Source: Lachnospiraceae bacterium (lineage in GTDB: Bacteria > Bacillota > Clostridia > Lachnospirales > Lachnospiraceae). Taken from it: a stretch of DNA of 64,000 nucleotides. The stretch spans positions 237,514 to 301,513 of the forward strand of contig JAIEAP010000043.1 in the NCBI GenBank assembly GCA_029071325.1, read 5' to 3'. This document shows positions 16,914 to 27,668 of this stretch, one piece after another. Position numbers and translations under genes: made by a program. Within the stretch, counting starts at the first letter, position 1, and every line of letters starts with the position of its first letter. Under the pieces are notes generated by a model. The model searched no databases, was not told the DNA's origin, and saw only the letters and a program-made list of their open reading frames with translations.

Positions 16914-19900
16914 CTACCCAAAAAATCCCAGTTTATCCAGTGCATCGATGGCATTTTCCAGATAATTGTCATCTGTGATCGGCCACTTATAACCCAGGCG
17001 GTACAACACCTCCGTGGTGAACTGGTTTTTATATCCAACTGTGTAAACCTGCTCCCCGTCTCTTGAAGCATATGCGATCAATCCGGACACCGCCTCGCTG
17101 TCTTCATGGGTTGCAGCATAATCATTCACTGCCTGTTCAAACTGATCATCACTTACTATCTGAATCTCAAATCCGTGATTTCTCATTGCATAGATCAAAT
17201 CTCCCATAAAAATATGGTGGCTGTTGCATGCGTGATAAACGGTGAAATTCTTATCTGTTCCTGCCAGCTTCAAAATTGCCTCCGCAGTCGAATCGATAGG
17301 CGAAAATTCAGCGCTTTCATTCATACCGCTTACAGGGAACATTCCCACTGCCACATATCCGCGCACACCCCGTAAGAATCCATTGGTGATGAAGTTAATC
17401 TGGAATTCGCCATCCGAGTTACGGCTCATCAGATTCCCCACACGGATGATCTTAGCATCCAGTCCATCATGAACTGCTTCCAGTATATAACGCTCCGCCA
17501 GGAATTTTGTCCGGATATATTCATTTGTAATTCTCTGTCCAATATACAGCTCATGCTCACAGAGATCCCTGTCCACGCCAGGTTTATCACCGGTTCCTTC
17601 TCCTGCAACAGAGACCGTCGATATCTGGATCAGTCTCCTGTCCATTTCACTGCACAGCGCGATCAGATTTCTGACACCGTCTACGTTAATCTTCTGAAGG
17701 GTATCATCTGATGAGAAATGCTTTACGCATGCTGCGCAGTTGATCAAGGTCTTAAAAGGATATTCTCTTAATTTTTCCAATGACTTCTGGTCTGTGATAT
17801 CTCCGTCAATACAGAAAATCCGATTCCCGAAAAGCTCCTCGCAAGGATCGTCAAAATAATACATCAGCATGTTCATCAGCCGTTTTTCGGAGGAAGGATA
17901 TTTCCCTTTCCTTACCAACGCATATACCGTTCCCTCATAAGATTCCAAAAATGTCTTCAACACATGGATTCCAAGGAAGCCCGTAGCGCCGGTCAGCAGA
18001 ATATCGCCCACTTCCTCTTTCTTTACCAGATCTGCGTTCTTTGCCCTGTTGGGGAGGAGAATGCGGTTGACCTTGTTATAATTATGGGAAGATATTTCAT
18101 CCTGTTCCACGGTTTCCTCTACCGAGTCTTCACACACCCCTGCTGCAAGCTGTCTCACCGTAGGGTATTTGAAAATGTCGGCATATACTACAGGAAGCTT
18201 TTTCGCCAGACAAAGCACTGCAATTTTGGACGCAGTCAGTGAGGTGCCGCCCAATTCGAAGAAATTATCGTTGATTCCGACTTTCTCCATTCCCAATGCC
18301 TTTTCAAATATTTCACAAAGCTGCTCCTGTATCGAATTGGCCGGGGGCACATATCCCTCTCTTTCGGTCTCCACGTCAGGCGCAGGCAGTGCGCGTTTGT
18401 CGATTTTTCCGCCCGGTGTGATGGGCATGCTGTCCAGATGCACATAGAAGGCGGGCAGCATATATTCCGGCAGCAGCGGCTTTAAAAATTCCTGCCAGGT
18501 CTGGGTATCCGGCGATGCACCTGTATAATATGCCACAATATACTTGTTTCCGCTCTTTTCCATGACCGTGACAGCCGCTTCCACGATTCCCTCATAGGAC
18601 AGGAGAGCGCCTTCGATTTCGCTTAATTCTACCCGGTATCCCCGGATCTTTACCTGGGAGTCAATCCTTCCAATGTATTCTATATTTCCGTCGCCTCTCA
18701 TGCGCACCATATCGCCGGTATGATACATTCTCGCATCATCCGCACAGGTTCTGAAAGGATTTTCAACAAAGGCTGCTGCTGTCTTTTCCGGCAGGTTATG
18801 ATACCCTCTTGCGATCTGCCTGCCCGCATGACACAGTTCCCCTGGCGCCCCCACCGGTAAACGGTTTAACTTTTCATCCACAATATAGCTGCGCACATTC
18901 ATCTGCGATCTTCCTATCGGGATGTTCTTATATTCCTTATCCACCACAAACTCTGTGGATGACACCGTATTTTCAGTGGGTCCATAACCATTGATCATAA
19001 TGTAGCTGCGGTTATAGTAACGCTTAAATTTCTCACCCCCCAGAGTCATGACCCGCAGATCACAGGGGTCTGTCAATATTTCCGCTACCAGCTCACCCAT
19101 CTGGGTAGGGAAGGTTCCCATGGTAATTTTTTCTTTTTTGATGGTCTCAGCCACTTGCAGGGCGTCCTTTCGGATGGATTCCGGGAAAATGTACAAAAGG
19201 GCTCCTGCCGTAAGAGGCGCGAACAGATCATGGACGGATGCATCAAAGCAGAAACTTGCAAATTCCGAACAAATATCCTCGGGAACGATTTTAAGGAAGG
19301 AGTTCATGTGCATGATCAGATTAACCAGATTTCTCTGTTCGATCATGACCCCTTTGGGTTTCCCTGTGGAACCGGAGGTATAGATCATATAGGCAAGATT
19401 CTCCGGCTCAGGGGACGTAAGTTCTTCGGTCAGCTGATAATTTTCACCTTCTTTTACCATATCGTCCAGCCACAAGGTATTGCCCTTGTAGAATCCGGTT
19501 AAGTCTGCATATTCCTTTACCGCCAGAAGGTTATCTGCACCGGAATCACTGAGCATATATTCCAGTCTGTCCTTAGGATATTCCGGGTCTAAGGGCACAT
19601 ATGCCCCGCCTGCCTTCATGACGCCCACATATCCTATCACAAATTCTTTTGTTCTTCCTGAGAGAATCCCCGCTACCTTCTCCGGTCCAAATCCGTTTTC
19701 CGTTAACTTTACTGCCACATAGTCAGACATCTGATCCAGTTCACGATAAGTAATGGTTCCCTTCTCATCGCGTACTGCCCCTCTGTCAGGATACAGCTCT
19801 ACTGCCCGTTTGAATAAATCCACAAAGGTTTTTCCGGTATAGGCAGGATCATTTTTCATTTCTGTTTCTTCTTCAAACAAAAGCCGTATTTCTTCTGCCC

Positions 19901-22900
19901 GTTTTCCCTCTACAAGTCCCTGCGCCGCTATGGAAAAATTCTCTAATATGTAATCGATCGATTCCGATTCAAATAAATCTTTTCTGTACTCCAGATCATA
20001 TACGAACTTACCGTTCTCCACGCTGACCGCCAGAGATACCGGAGCCTTCGCCGCATTTAAGTGGAGAGGGATTTCCTCTGCCTTCTCCTGCCCGATAGAG
20101 TCGAATGCAAAATTATCCCCCTGATACACAAGCATGGCATTGGGCTGGATCTTACAGCGTCTGCTGATTTCCGAGAACGGATAAATATCATGATCCATGG
20201 CATTCATAAGCTGATCTTGCAGCACACCGAAATAGCTTTCTGCATCAGTCTTGGTCTTGCAGCGCACCGGAAGCGTTTTTACCAGCATACCAATCGTCTC
20301 TGCAAGCCGGGAATCATTCCGCCCATGATAAATGGTGGTGAAAACCGCCTCGTCTTTAAAATGATATTTTGCCAGAAGCATACCGAATACACCAATGAAA
20401 AATACGTTTTCGGTGATTCCATACTTTTCACAGAGAGCACGCACCTGCTCCACGCCCAAACGTTCCTCTACCAGCCTTGTATTTCCCACTTTAGGCTTTT
20501 CTTCCTTTTTATCAGGATAAAAAGCGGTATCGCCGCCGCAGTCCTCAAACTCTGAAAGATAAAATTCTTCCGCCGCCTTGTAAGCATCCGATTTCACCGC
20601 TGCCTCATGATCCAGCGCAGCGTCGTAACTGGTATAGCTCTCTTCGGAGAGAATCTCTCCGCTGTAAGCGCGGTTGATCTGATCGATCAGTATCCCCAGC
20701 GAAGTTCCGTCGGCAATCAGATGATGCAGATCCATGAACAGATAATTACCTTCCACTGTCCGGTGAATCTCAAACCGGTACAATGGTTCGCCGAATAAAC
20801 CATAAGGGCGGACCAGACAATCCAGATCCATATCCTCTATGATCTCAACCTTTGGAGGCAGTGCATCATTTCTTCTCTGCCTGATTTCCCCTTCCTCATC
20901 CATGAACAACTGTACCTTTAAGTACGGGTGTACCTCAATGACCTGCTCTACGGCTTCTTTCAACCGCTCAAGATCCACCTTGCCGCTTAACTTTAACAAA
21001 TAGGGAATATTATACACCGTTGTGCCCATGTTGGCAGTACAGTCAATAAACACCCCTGCCTGGGTATTGGTCAGAGGATAAACCTCCTGCATCTCATGTT
21101 TTCCAGCAGCGCTGCTTTGAAGAACAAATTTTTCCAATTGCAGAATCGTGGCGTTTTTCTTTAAGTCAGCCGTCTTGATCACAATATCAAATTCCTTGGC
21201 AAGCAGGACATTCAAACGGATCGCGCTGACGGAAGTAAGTCCCGCAAAATAAATATCTGTGGTGATTCCAAATTCCCTGTGGCCTACTGCTTCTGCCACA
21301 CACTCAAAAATACGCTTCTGAATCTCTGTCTCAGGTGCGATCATCTCTTCCTGCTTTTTCTCCGGCTTTGGAAGCGCACGCTTATTGACTTTCTGATTCT
21401 GGTTCAGCGGAATCTCATCAATCTGCATTGTAACTGCCGGAACCATATAGGGAGGCTTGGTCTCCAGGATAAATCTATTCAGGGCATCGATATCCACCTC
21501 TTGATCCGATACCACATATGCCGCAATATACTTTCCGCCGCCCTTTTCATCAAAGGCTGCCACGGTGGCATCCTTGATTCCCGGGAATCTGCGGATCACT
21601 TCTTCCACTTCGGTAAGCTCGATACGGAATCCCCGGATCTTTACCTGGGCATCCTTTCGTCCCACGAACTGGATCATGCCGTCAGGAAGGAAACGCACAA
21701 TATCTCCTGTGTGATACATGCGCTGATACTCCTTTTCCTGGGTATAAGGATTGACGGTAAAGCTCTCTGCGGTCTTCTCCGGACGGTTCAAATACCCCCT
21801 GGCCACCTGCAGACCGGAAACCAAAAGTTCGCCGCAAGCTCCTACCGGAAGCCTGTGTCCCTGCCCATCTGCTATATATAATTTCAGATTATCCAGCGAT
21901 TTTCCGATGGGAATATTATCATAAGACTTATCGATCAATAGGGCCGTAACCGCCACCGTACATTCCGTAGGACCGTAAAGGTTATAGAACTTATAACCCT
22001 TCGGCGGTTCCATGGGCACCAGTTTTTCACCGCCCACCGACAAATGCTTCAGAGATTTATTTTCCATTCCGAGGGCAAACTGCCGTCCCACCTGCGTCGT
22101 CATGAAGCTGTTGGTAATCCCGTTTTCTTCAAAGTAACGATTCAGTTCCATGAAATCCAGCCGGATGTCTTCCGCAATAATATGAAGCTGCACACCCGCC
22201 GTAAGACCGCTGAAAATATCCATCATACTGGCGTCAAAACCAAAAGAAGCATATTCCGCCATGCGGCAGTCCGTATTCAGCTGATAATACCTGTGATACC
22301 ATCTGCAAAACGCCGTGATGTTTCCATACTCCAGCATACATCCTTTCGGTACCCCCGTAGAGCCGGATGTATACAACAGCACAAACATATCCTCCGGCTT
22401 TGCCACTGGAAGCTGAATATCTGCCTCGGGTAATTCACTGATTTTCCGTGTCAGGAGAATTTCTCCTGCGAAATCCGGCACCAGATCTAACATGGCTTCA
22501 TCCGCGATCAATAATGCGGCGCCCGAATCCTCTAACATAAATTTGAGCCTGTCTTTCGGATAAGTAGGATCAAGGGGCTGATAAGCACAGCCTGCCTTAA
22601 GAACTCCTAATGATGCTACCACCATGTATTCACATCTGGGAATGAGTATCGCAACCGGGTCTTCCGCTCCCAATCCCTTCTTCGCCAGATACGCGCCGAT
22701 GCGGTCGGTCATCTCATCCAGTTCTTTGTAAGAAATCCTTACGTCGCGGTAAACCACCGCCGTGTGATCCGGATAGTTTCCGGCTATCTCCCGGAACATA
22801 TCGATCACCGTTTTGCTCCTGTCAAAAGGCACTTCCGTCTCATGAAACCCATCCAGTATCTCTTTCTGGGCAGAGGAGAGAATAGAAATTTCAGATACAT

Positions 22901-25898
22901 ATCTGCTCTTCATCATGGAATCCATGGCAGCTTCATACGCCTCCAGAATCCCCTCTATGCTGACAGCCTCGTACATGTCTGCGCGGTATTCGGCAGTCAG
23001 TACATAGCTTCCATCATAATCTCTCACCTGAATCACAAGAGGCTCTTTGGGCATATCCAGAGATAAATCCTCTCCCTTCGCCACGGTATCTTCCAAGGGA
23101 TAGTCATCCGTAAGTTCCGCCTGGTAAGCAAAGATCAGATCAGAAGTGATCCCATATTTTGCCGCAATATCAGAGAACGGGAAAATATCATTTGCCATAG
23201 AATCCATTAGCTGATTCTGCACGGCCATCATATAAGCATTCACAGATGTTTTCCGGTCAAAGCTGCAATAAACGGGCAGGGTCTTTACCAGCATACAGAT
23301 CGTATTCTCCAGTCTGGAATCATTTCTGCCGTTATAAATCGTGGCAAAGAGGGCGTCTTCCGCATTAGAATACCGCGCCATTACCACGCCGAAAAGTCCG
23401 GTAAAGAGCGTGTTTGCCGTTACCTGCAGCTTATCGCAGTAAGCCAGGATCTTCTCCCTGGATATGGTCATCTTTCTGGATACCATTCCTTTGACGGGAA
23501 CCTCCTCCTTCTTATCTGCAATGGGAAGGGATTCTGTATCAAGACCTTCAAAGATTCCATCATAATAAAGCGCAGCCTTCTTATATCTACCGTTTCTTAT
23601 TTCCTGTTCTTCATTCAGCGCTGCGTCAAATCCCGTATAGGTTTCCGCCTTAAGCGCTTTTCCCTGATATGCAGCATTTAGGTCTTCGAAGAAAATATCA
23701 TAGGAATTTCCGTCCGCAACGATATGATGCAGATCCACAAATAAGTATTTCTTTGACTCCGTTGCATAGATCGCAATACGGAACAGCCTTTCCTCCTGAA
23801 TCTTAAAGGGTTTTACCAATTCCTTCTTTTTCTGTGCAAATTCCTCATCCGTAACTTGAATAACTTCCGGCTGGAAGTCTTCCTGATAAGGCTTCTGATA
23901 AAGTTCCCCGTCTGCACTGATCCCGATTTTCGTCAAAAGATAGGAGTGAGCCTGAACCACTTTTCCGATTGCATCTTTGAGCCTGTCTAACTCTATTTTC
24001 CCATCCAGTTCAAACAGGAAAGGAATATTATAGATGGTGCTGTCCGGATTTTTGTTGCACTCTACGAAGATTCCCTTCTGGGAACCGGTCAGGGGATAAC
24101 TCTCTCTTTCTTCATGCACCATCTGCTGAGGTGCGTTTTTGATAAACTGCTCCAGCAGCACAATGGTATTGTTTTCATGAATGTCACTGGTTTTTGCTGT
24201 GATACCAAACTCTTCCGCCAGAAGGAGATTCAATTTCATAGCGCCCAATGAAGTCAGTCCTGCCCGATAAAGGTTCGTGTTGATGCCGAAATTGTCGTTT
24301 CCCGTAACAGAGCACACAATATCAAAAAGCTTCTGCTGTGTCCGGTTTGCAGGCACTTCAATTTCCTTCTGTTTGAATACCGGTCTGGGAAGCGCTTTCT
24401 TATCAATCTTCATGTTCTGTGTCAACGGCATTTCCGCTAACTGGATCAGCACATCCGGAACCATATAATAGGTCAGGTAACCGGAGGCATACTCCGAAAG
24501 CTCATCCACATCAATTTCCCGGTCCGCCGTAAAATATCCGCATAGATAAGCGTCATCCACGGGAACTACCACACTGGTCTTGATCCCCGGGAACTGATTC
24601 AGTACCTCTTCTATTTCACCCAGTTCAATCCTCAGTCCGCGAAGCTTGATCTGATTGTCCATTCTTCCATGGAACTCGATCTCCCCGGCATCATTCCACC
24701 TTGCCAGATCGCCGGATCTGTAGGCCCTCTGCCCATGGAAATCAACAAATACCTCTTTGGTCTTATCCGGAAGATTGATATAGCCGCGTCCCACGCCTTT
24801 GCCGCAGATCAGCATTTCACCCATTTCCCCGTCGGGTACTACTTCATTTTTGTCATCAACAATATAAACCTGTACATTAGCATTCGGAATTCCGATGGTA
24901 ACATTCTCACTGCTGGAAATGACCTTCATGGTACAGCTGATGGTGGTCTCTGTAGGGCCATATCCATTCATGATATAAGCATCCGCTCTTACATCTGTGA
25001 TCTTTTGATATAAACCTCCCGGAAATGCTTCCGCCCCTAAATCATACACCGCTATTTTCTTTAAAGCCTCCGTCATCTGCGGCAGATCCAGCAGCTCAGA
25101 CAGGAAGGAGGGCGTGGTGATCATACAGTCCACATCATTATTACAGATCAACTCTGCAAGCATCGGAGGATTTACGATTTCTTCCTCGTTCGCCATCACC
25201 ACGGTAAGTCCGTTGGTAAGGGGAATGAATTCTTCCATAATGGACACATCAAAAGTAATCGCCGCCACCGCCAGACATACATGCGCACGTTCTGTGATCC
25301 CGATAGTCTCGTAATTCTTTTCATTTGGATTTACAAAGTTAGCAAGGTTTCCATGCTCGATCATAACGCCTTTAGGTTTGCCCGTGGAACCGGAAGTATA
25401 GATACAATAGCACAGATCATGCTCCCCTATGGCAAGCCCGGGATTTTCATCCTTTTCATTCTTCAACAGATCTTCCATCAGCAAAACCTTACATGCAAGC
25501 TCATTCCATAAGTTTTCATGCTGCTTTTTCATCTCTTCCGTTGTGATCACAAAGCCTGCCTTGGAGTCCTCTAAAATATAGCGGATTCTGTCGTCAGGGT
25601 AATCGGGCGCCATGGAAACAAAGGCTCCGCCGGACTTCAATATTCCCTGCCGCGCCACATAGACGTAGCTTTTCCGATCAAGCAGCACGCCTACAATCGA
25701 CTCTGTTTTTACCCCCAACGCGATCAGACCGTTGGCCACCCGGTTCGCCCTGCGGTTCAATTCCTCATAAGAAAGACTCTCTCCTCCGGTAATCACTGCC
25801 GTCTTTCCCGGATGCATTCTGACCTGCTCCTCAAACAGTTCCGTCACAGGACGATACACAAATTCAAATGCGGTTTCATTGTACTTCTTTGTTGTCAT
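16914..25898 (-). CDS. Trimodular NRPS with terminal reductase (A-T-C-A-T-C-A-T-R)
   Basis: This 2994-residue protein contains, by approximate residue: A1 16-510 (YTSGSTGKPKG near 165), T1 near 547, C2 600-1010 (HHIVADG near 721), A2 1030-1520 (YTSGSTGVPKG near 1180), T2 near 1552, C3 1600-2010 (HHLIADG near 1726), A3 2030-2500 (YTSGSTGKPKG near 2176), T3 near 2549 and a reductase from about 2630 (GATGFLG for NAD(P)H, and YxxxK in YIRTK). There is no thioesterase, no epimerase and no starter C domain. T1 and T2 have AGLTS around the carrier serine where T3 has the usual LGGTS. Expected product is a free-amino tripeptide aldehyde, or an alcohol or cyclised imine derived from it. Pocket residues read as D-V-M-I-D-G-G-I-S (A1), D-A-M-F-S-G-L-V-A (A2) and D-A-H-T-T-G-G-V-S (A3); I do not trust a substrate call. 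Start has GGAGG; it overlaps the MATE gene by 23 nt. Confidence 0.95.
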   Translation of the reverse strand: MTTKKYNETAFEFVYRPVTELFEEQVRMHPGKTAVITGGESLSYEELNRRANRVANGLIALGVKTESIVGVLLDRKSYVYVARQGILKSGGAFVSMAPDYPDDRIRYILEDSKAGFVITTEEMKKQHENLWNELACKVLLMEDLLKNEKDENPGLAIGEHDLCYCIYTSGSTGKPKGVMIEHGNLANFVNPNEKNYETIGITERAHVCLAVAAITFDVSIMEEFIPLTNGLTVVMANEEEIVNPPMLAELICNNDVDCMITTPSFLSELLDLPQMTEALKKIAVYDLGAEAFPGGLYQKITDVRADAYIMNGYGPTETTISCTMKVISSSENVTIGIPNANVQVYIVDDKNEVVPDGEMGEMLICGKGVGRGYINLPDKTKEVFVDFHGQRAYRSGDLARWNDAGEIEFHGRMDNQIKLRGLRIELGEIEEVLNQFPGIKTSVVVPVDDAYLCGYFTADREIDVDELSEYASGYLTYYMVPDVLIQLAEMPLTQNMKIDKKALPRPVFKQKEIEVPANRTQQKLFDIVCSVTGNDNFGINTNLYRAGLTSLGAMKLNLLLAEEFGITAKTSDIHENNTIVLLEQFIKNAPQQMVHEERESYPLTGSQKGIFVECNKNPDSTIYNIPFLFELDGKIELDRLKDAIGKVVQAHSYLLTKIGISADGELYQKPYQEDFQPEVIQVTDEEFAQKKKELVKPFKIQEERLFRIAIYATESKKYLFVDLHHIVADGNSYDIFFEDLNAAYQGKALKAETYTGFDAALNEEQEIRNGRYKKAALYYDGIFEGLDTESLPIADKKEEVPVKGMVSRKMTISREKILAYCDKLQVTANTLFTGLFGVVMARYSNAEDALFATIYNGRNDSRLENTICMLVKTLPVYCSFDRKTSVNAYMMAVQNQLMDSMANDIFPFSDIAAKYGITSDLIFAYQAELTDDYPLEDTVAKGEDLSLDMPKEPLVIQVRDYDGSYVLTAEYRADMYEAVSIEGILEAYEAAMDSMMKSRYVSEISILSSAQKEILDGFHETEVPFDRSKTVIDMFREIAGNYPDHTAVVYRDVRISYKELDEMTDRIGAYLAKKGLGAEDPVAILIPRCEYMVVASLGVLKAGCAYQPLDPTYPKDRLKFMLEDSGAALLIADEAMLDLVPDFAGEILLTRKISELPEADIQLPVAKPEDMFVLLYTSGSTGVPKGCMLEYGNITAFCRWYHRYYQLNTDCRMAEYASFGFDASMMDIFSGLTAGVQLHIIAEDIRLDFMELNRYFEENGITNSFMTTQVGRQFALGMENKSLKHLSVGGEKLVPMEPPKGYKFYNLYGPTECTVAVTALLIDKSYDNIPIGKSLDNLKLYIADGQGHRLPVGACGELLVSGLQVARGYLNRPEKTAESFTVNPYTQEKEYQRMYHTGDIVRFLPDGMIQFVGRKDAQVKIRGFRIELTEVEEVIRRFPGIKDATVAAFDEKGGGKYIAAYVVSDQEVDIDALNRFILETKPPYMVPAVTMQIDEIPLNQNQKVNKRALPKPEKKQEEMIAPETEIQKRIFECVAEAVGHREFGITTDIYFAGLTSVSAIRLNVLLAKEFDIVIKTADLKKNATILQLEKFVLQSSAAGKHEMQEVYPLTNTQAGVFIDCTANMGTTVYNIPYLLKLSGKVDLERLKEAVEQVIEVHPYLKVQLFMDEEGEIRQRRNDALPPKVEIIEDMDLDCLVRPYGLFGEPLYRFEIHRTVEGNYLFMDLHHLIADGTSLGILIDQINRAYSGEILSEESYTSYDAALDHEAAVKSDAYKAAEEFYLSEFEDCGGDTAFYPDKKEEKPKVGNTRLVEERLGVEQVRALCEKYGITENVFFIGVFGMLLAKYHFKDEAVFTTIYHGRNDSRLAETIGMLVKTLPVRCKTKTDAESYFGVLQDQLMNAMDHDIYPFSEISRRCKIQPNAMLVYQGDNFAFDSIGQEKAEEIPLHLNAAKAPVSLAVSVENGKFVYDLEYRKDLFESESIDYILENFSIAAQGLVEGKRAEEIRLLFEEETEMKNDPAYTGKTFVDLFKRAVELYPDRGAVRDEKGTITYRELDQMSDYVAVKLTENGFGPEKVAGILSGRTKEFVIGYVGVMKAGGAYVPLDPEYPKDRLEYMLSDSGADNLLAVKEYADLTGFYKGNTLWLDDMVKEGENYQLTEELTSPEPENLAYMIYTSGSTGKPKGVMIEQRNLVNLIMHMNSFLKIVPEDICSEFASFCFDASVHDLFAPLTAGALLYIFPESIRKDALQVAETIKKEKITMGTFPTQMGELVAEILTDPCDLRVMTLGGEKFKRYYNRSYIMINGYGPTENTVSSTEFVVDKEYKNIPIGRSQMNVRSYIVDEKLNRLPVGAPGELCHAGRQIARGYHNLPEKTAAAFVENPFRTCADDARMYHTGDMVRMRGDGNIEYIGRIDSQVKIRGYRVELSEIEGALLSYEGIVEAAVTVMEKSGNKYIVAYYTGASPDTQTWQEFLKPLLPEYMLPAFYVHLDSMPITPGGKIDKRALPAPDVETEREGYVPPANSIQEQLCEIFEKALGMEKVGINDNFFELGGTSLTASKIAVLCLAKKLPVVYADIFKYPTVRQLAAGVCEDSVEETVEQDEISSHNYNKVNRILLPNRAKNADLVKKEEVGDILLTGATGFLGIHVLKTFLESYEGTVYALVRKGKYPSSEKRLMNMLMYYFDDPCEELFGNRIFCIDGDITDQKSLEKLREYPFKTLINCAACVKHFSSDDTLQKINVDGVRNLIALCSEMDRRLIQISTVSVAGEGTGDKPGVDRDLCEHELYIGQRITNEYIRTKFLAERYILEAVHDGLDAKIIRVGNLMSRNSDGEFQINFITNGFLRGVRGYVAVGMFPVSGMNESAEFSPIDSTAEAILKLAGTDKNFTVYHACNSHHIFMGDLIYAMRNHGFEIQIVSDDQFEQAVNDYAATHEDSEAVSGLIAYASRDGEQVYTVGYKNQFTTEVLYRLGYKWPITDDNYLENAIDALDKLGFFG

Positions 25899-27651
25899 TC
25901 ATGTCCTCCATTCTTGCAAATGCAATTACTGTATTGTTCATATCCATGGTCCGTATATAATCCACTTTCGATGAAATGCGTTTGACGAGTTCAATGCCGT
26001 GAATCTCATATCCATCACTGTCATAGGTATACTCCGCCGGATTAAAGGGTATTCCGTTATCCCGGATCCGAAGTCTCATTTCATCTTCCTCTATGGATAA
26101 ATTGACATCAATCCAACGAGCGCTTTTTCCCCCATATTTGATAATATTGACCGTCATCTCCTCGGATGCCATCGCCGCCAGATTCGCCGTATTGGGTGAA
26201 ACTCCGTTTTCTTTACAAAACGCCGTGATCTCCAAAGGTATCTTAACCGCTTCTTCAAGGGACGCCGCCACAGAAATGTCTAAATTCACGCCTTCATTAT
26301 GCTCAGGCAGAATATAAAAATCAGAGTGCCTGTACTTTATCTTCCGATAAATATACGCTGTTACCGCCGTCAGTCCCTCTGCGCAGATAAATGCAAGGGC
26401 AAGTCCGTTTACACCGGCTCCCCCAAGCGCCTGCTCCAGCAGGATTCCAAAAAGCGCCGCCGGAAGTATGTATAGGCAGTTCTGCAAAAAAGTGATCACA
26501 CTTGCCTGGGCTGTCTCCTCTATGGATTCGTAATAACTGATCAGGAATTTATTCCAGAGATAAACGGGCAGGGAGAAAATATAAATCCGCATCGCCCCGA
26601 TCATTTCCTCCTGCAAGGCCGGCTCCGTAATGCCGAACATCCTCGTCACCTGTGCCGCAAAAACCATAATGAAAAGCACCGCCACACAGACCACAATGAA
26701 ACTATACTGAAGCGTTTTCTTGCAAAGCGCACGGATTCCAAAATAATCCTTTTCACCGTACAGAATACCGGCCATATTGGGGATGATTCCTATAATACCG
26801 CCGCAGAGCATCTCCACGATCATCAGGATGTTATCACAGACCGTATAAATTGCCATTCCATCCTGTCCGGTCAGACGCACGATGATGGTATTAAGCCCCA
26901 GCGATTTTACAAAGCTCATTGCCATAAAAACAAAAACCGGCGCTCCCATGACCACGGCCTCTTTCATCAGGGAAAAGGACGGCGATTTTACAAAACCGAT
27001 CATTCTTTTGGGTGAGCGGATATATCTTACAAATACCACCATTCCCACGACAAATCCCAAAATGGTGGATAAAGCCGCCCCTTTTGTTCCAAGAGACGTA
27101 TATTTCAAAAAGACAAAATCAAGAATCAGATTGATGACATTTGAAATGATCAGATAGGCAGAAGACAATTCCGGATGATTCTCCGTCCCCAGATAACTGA
27201 CCATTAAAAGACCGATTCCGATAAAAGGCGCCCCCAGCATACTTACAAAAATATAATCCCCTGTAAGATCCGCCACGCCCGCACCGGAAGCCAGCATCTG
27301 TGCCAGCGGATCCGTCACGAATAATGCCAGCATACTGAATATAATGCCGAATATAAGCGTAACAAAAAAAGTAAGCGTAAATACCCCGGATGCCTTTTCA
27401 CGTTCGCGTCTTCCCAGCATGACACCCGCTGCGAGAGCTCCCCCTGTTCCAAGGCAGTATCCCGGCATCTGGAGTATCGTCTCCACCGGGACGCTTAAGG
27501 ATACCGCCGTCATCGCATCGGTTCCCAGGAAATTTCCCACCATGATGGTATCCAGAATATTTCCAAGCTGCAGCGATAACGACATCATAATCCCCGGAAT
27601 AAGATATTGGTTGATCTTTACATTGATCAGGCGATCATTTCTCTGATGCAT
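25876..27651 (-). CDS. MATE exporter fused to an RsbW-like ATPase domain
   Basis: This 591-residue protein has 12 hydrophobic segments of the MATE fold in residues 1-450 (LQLGNILDTIMVGNFLG at the start, LGTENHPELSSAY), then a soluble C-terminal GHKL domain of about 130 residues with N box MASEEMTVNIIKYGG, RIRDNGIPFNP and a degenerate lid EIHGIELVKRI. MATE pumps use ion gradients and normally end after the last helix, so the extra domain is unusual and may bind a STAS protein or phosphorylate it. The ATG at 27651 has AGGAGG 7 nt away and beats 27672. It is the likely exporter of the NRPS product. Confidence 0.88.
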   Translation of the reverse strand: MHQRNDRLINVKINQYLIPGIMMSLSLQLGNILDTIMVGNFLGTDAMTAVSLSVPVETILQMPGYCLGTGGALAAGVMLGRREREKASGVFTLTFFVTLIFGIIFSMLALFVTDPLAQMLASGAGVADLTGDYIFVSMLGAPFIGIGLLMVSYLGTENHPELSSAYLIISNVINLILDFVFLKYTSLGTKGAALSTILGFVVGMVVFVRYIRSPKRMIGFVKSPSFSLMKEAVVMGAPVFVFMAMSFVKSLGLNTIIVRLTGQDGMAIYTVCDNILMIVEMLCGGIIGIIPNMAGILYGEKDYFGIRALCKKTLQYSFIVVCVAVLFIMVFAAQVTRMFGITEPALQEEMIGAMRIYIFSLPVYLWNKFLISYYESIEETAQASVITFLQNCLYILPAALFGILLEQALGGAGVNGLALAFICAEGLTAVTAYIYRKIKYRHSDFYILPEHNEGVNLDISVAASLEEAVKIPLEITAFCKENGVSPNTANLAAMASEEMTVNIIKYGGKSARWIDVNLSIEEDEMRLRIRDNGIPFNPAEYTYDSDGYEIHGIELVKRISSKVDYIRTMDMNNTVIAFARMEDMNDNKEVQ

Positions 27652-27668
27652 CCCCATACCTCCTGAAT

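Noticed and set aside
16842..25511. Plus-strand ORFs opposite the NRPS gene
   Set aside because: The minus-strand frame is a complete NRPS with all motifs; the shadows have no ribosome sites.
16914..25898. Naming the amino acids used by the three A domains
   Set aside because: The pocket residues read by eye do not match a standard code well enough, and an alignment error of one position would change the call.
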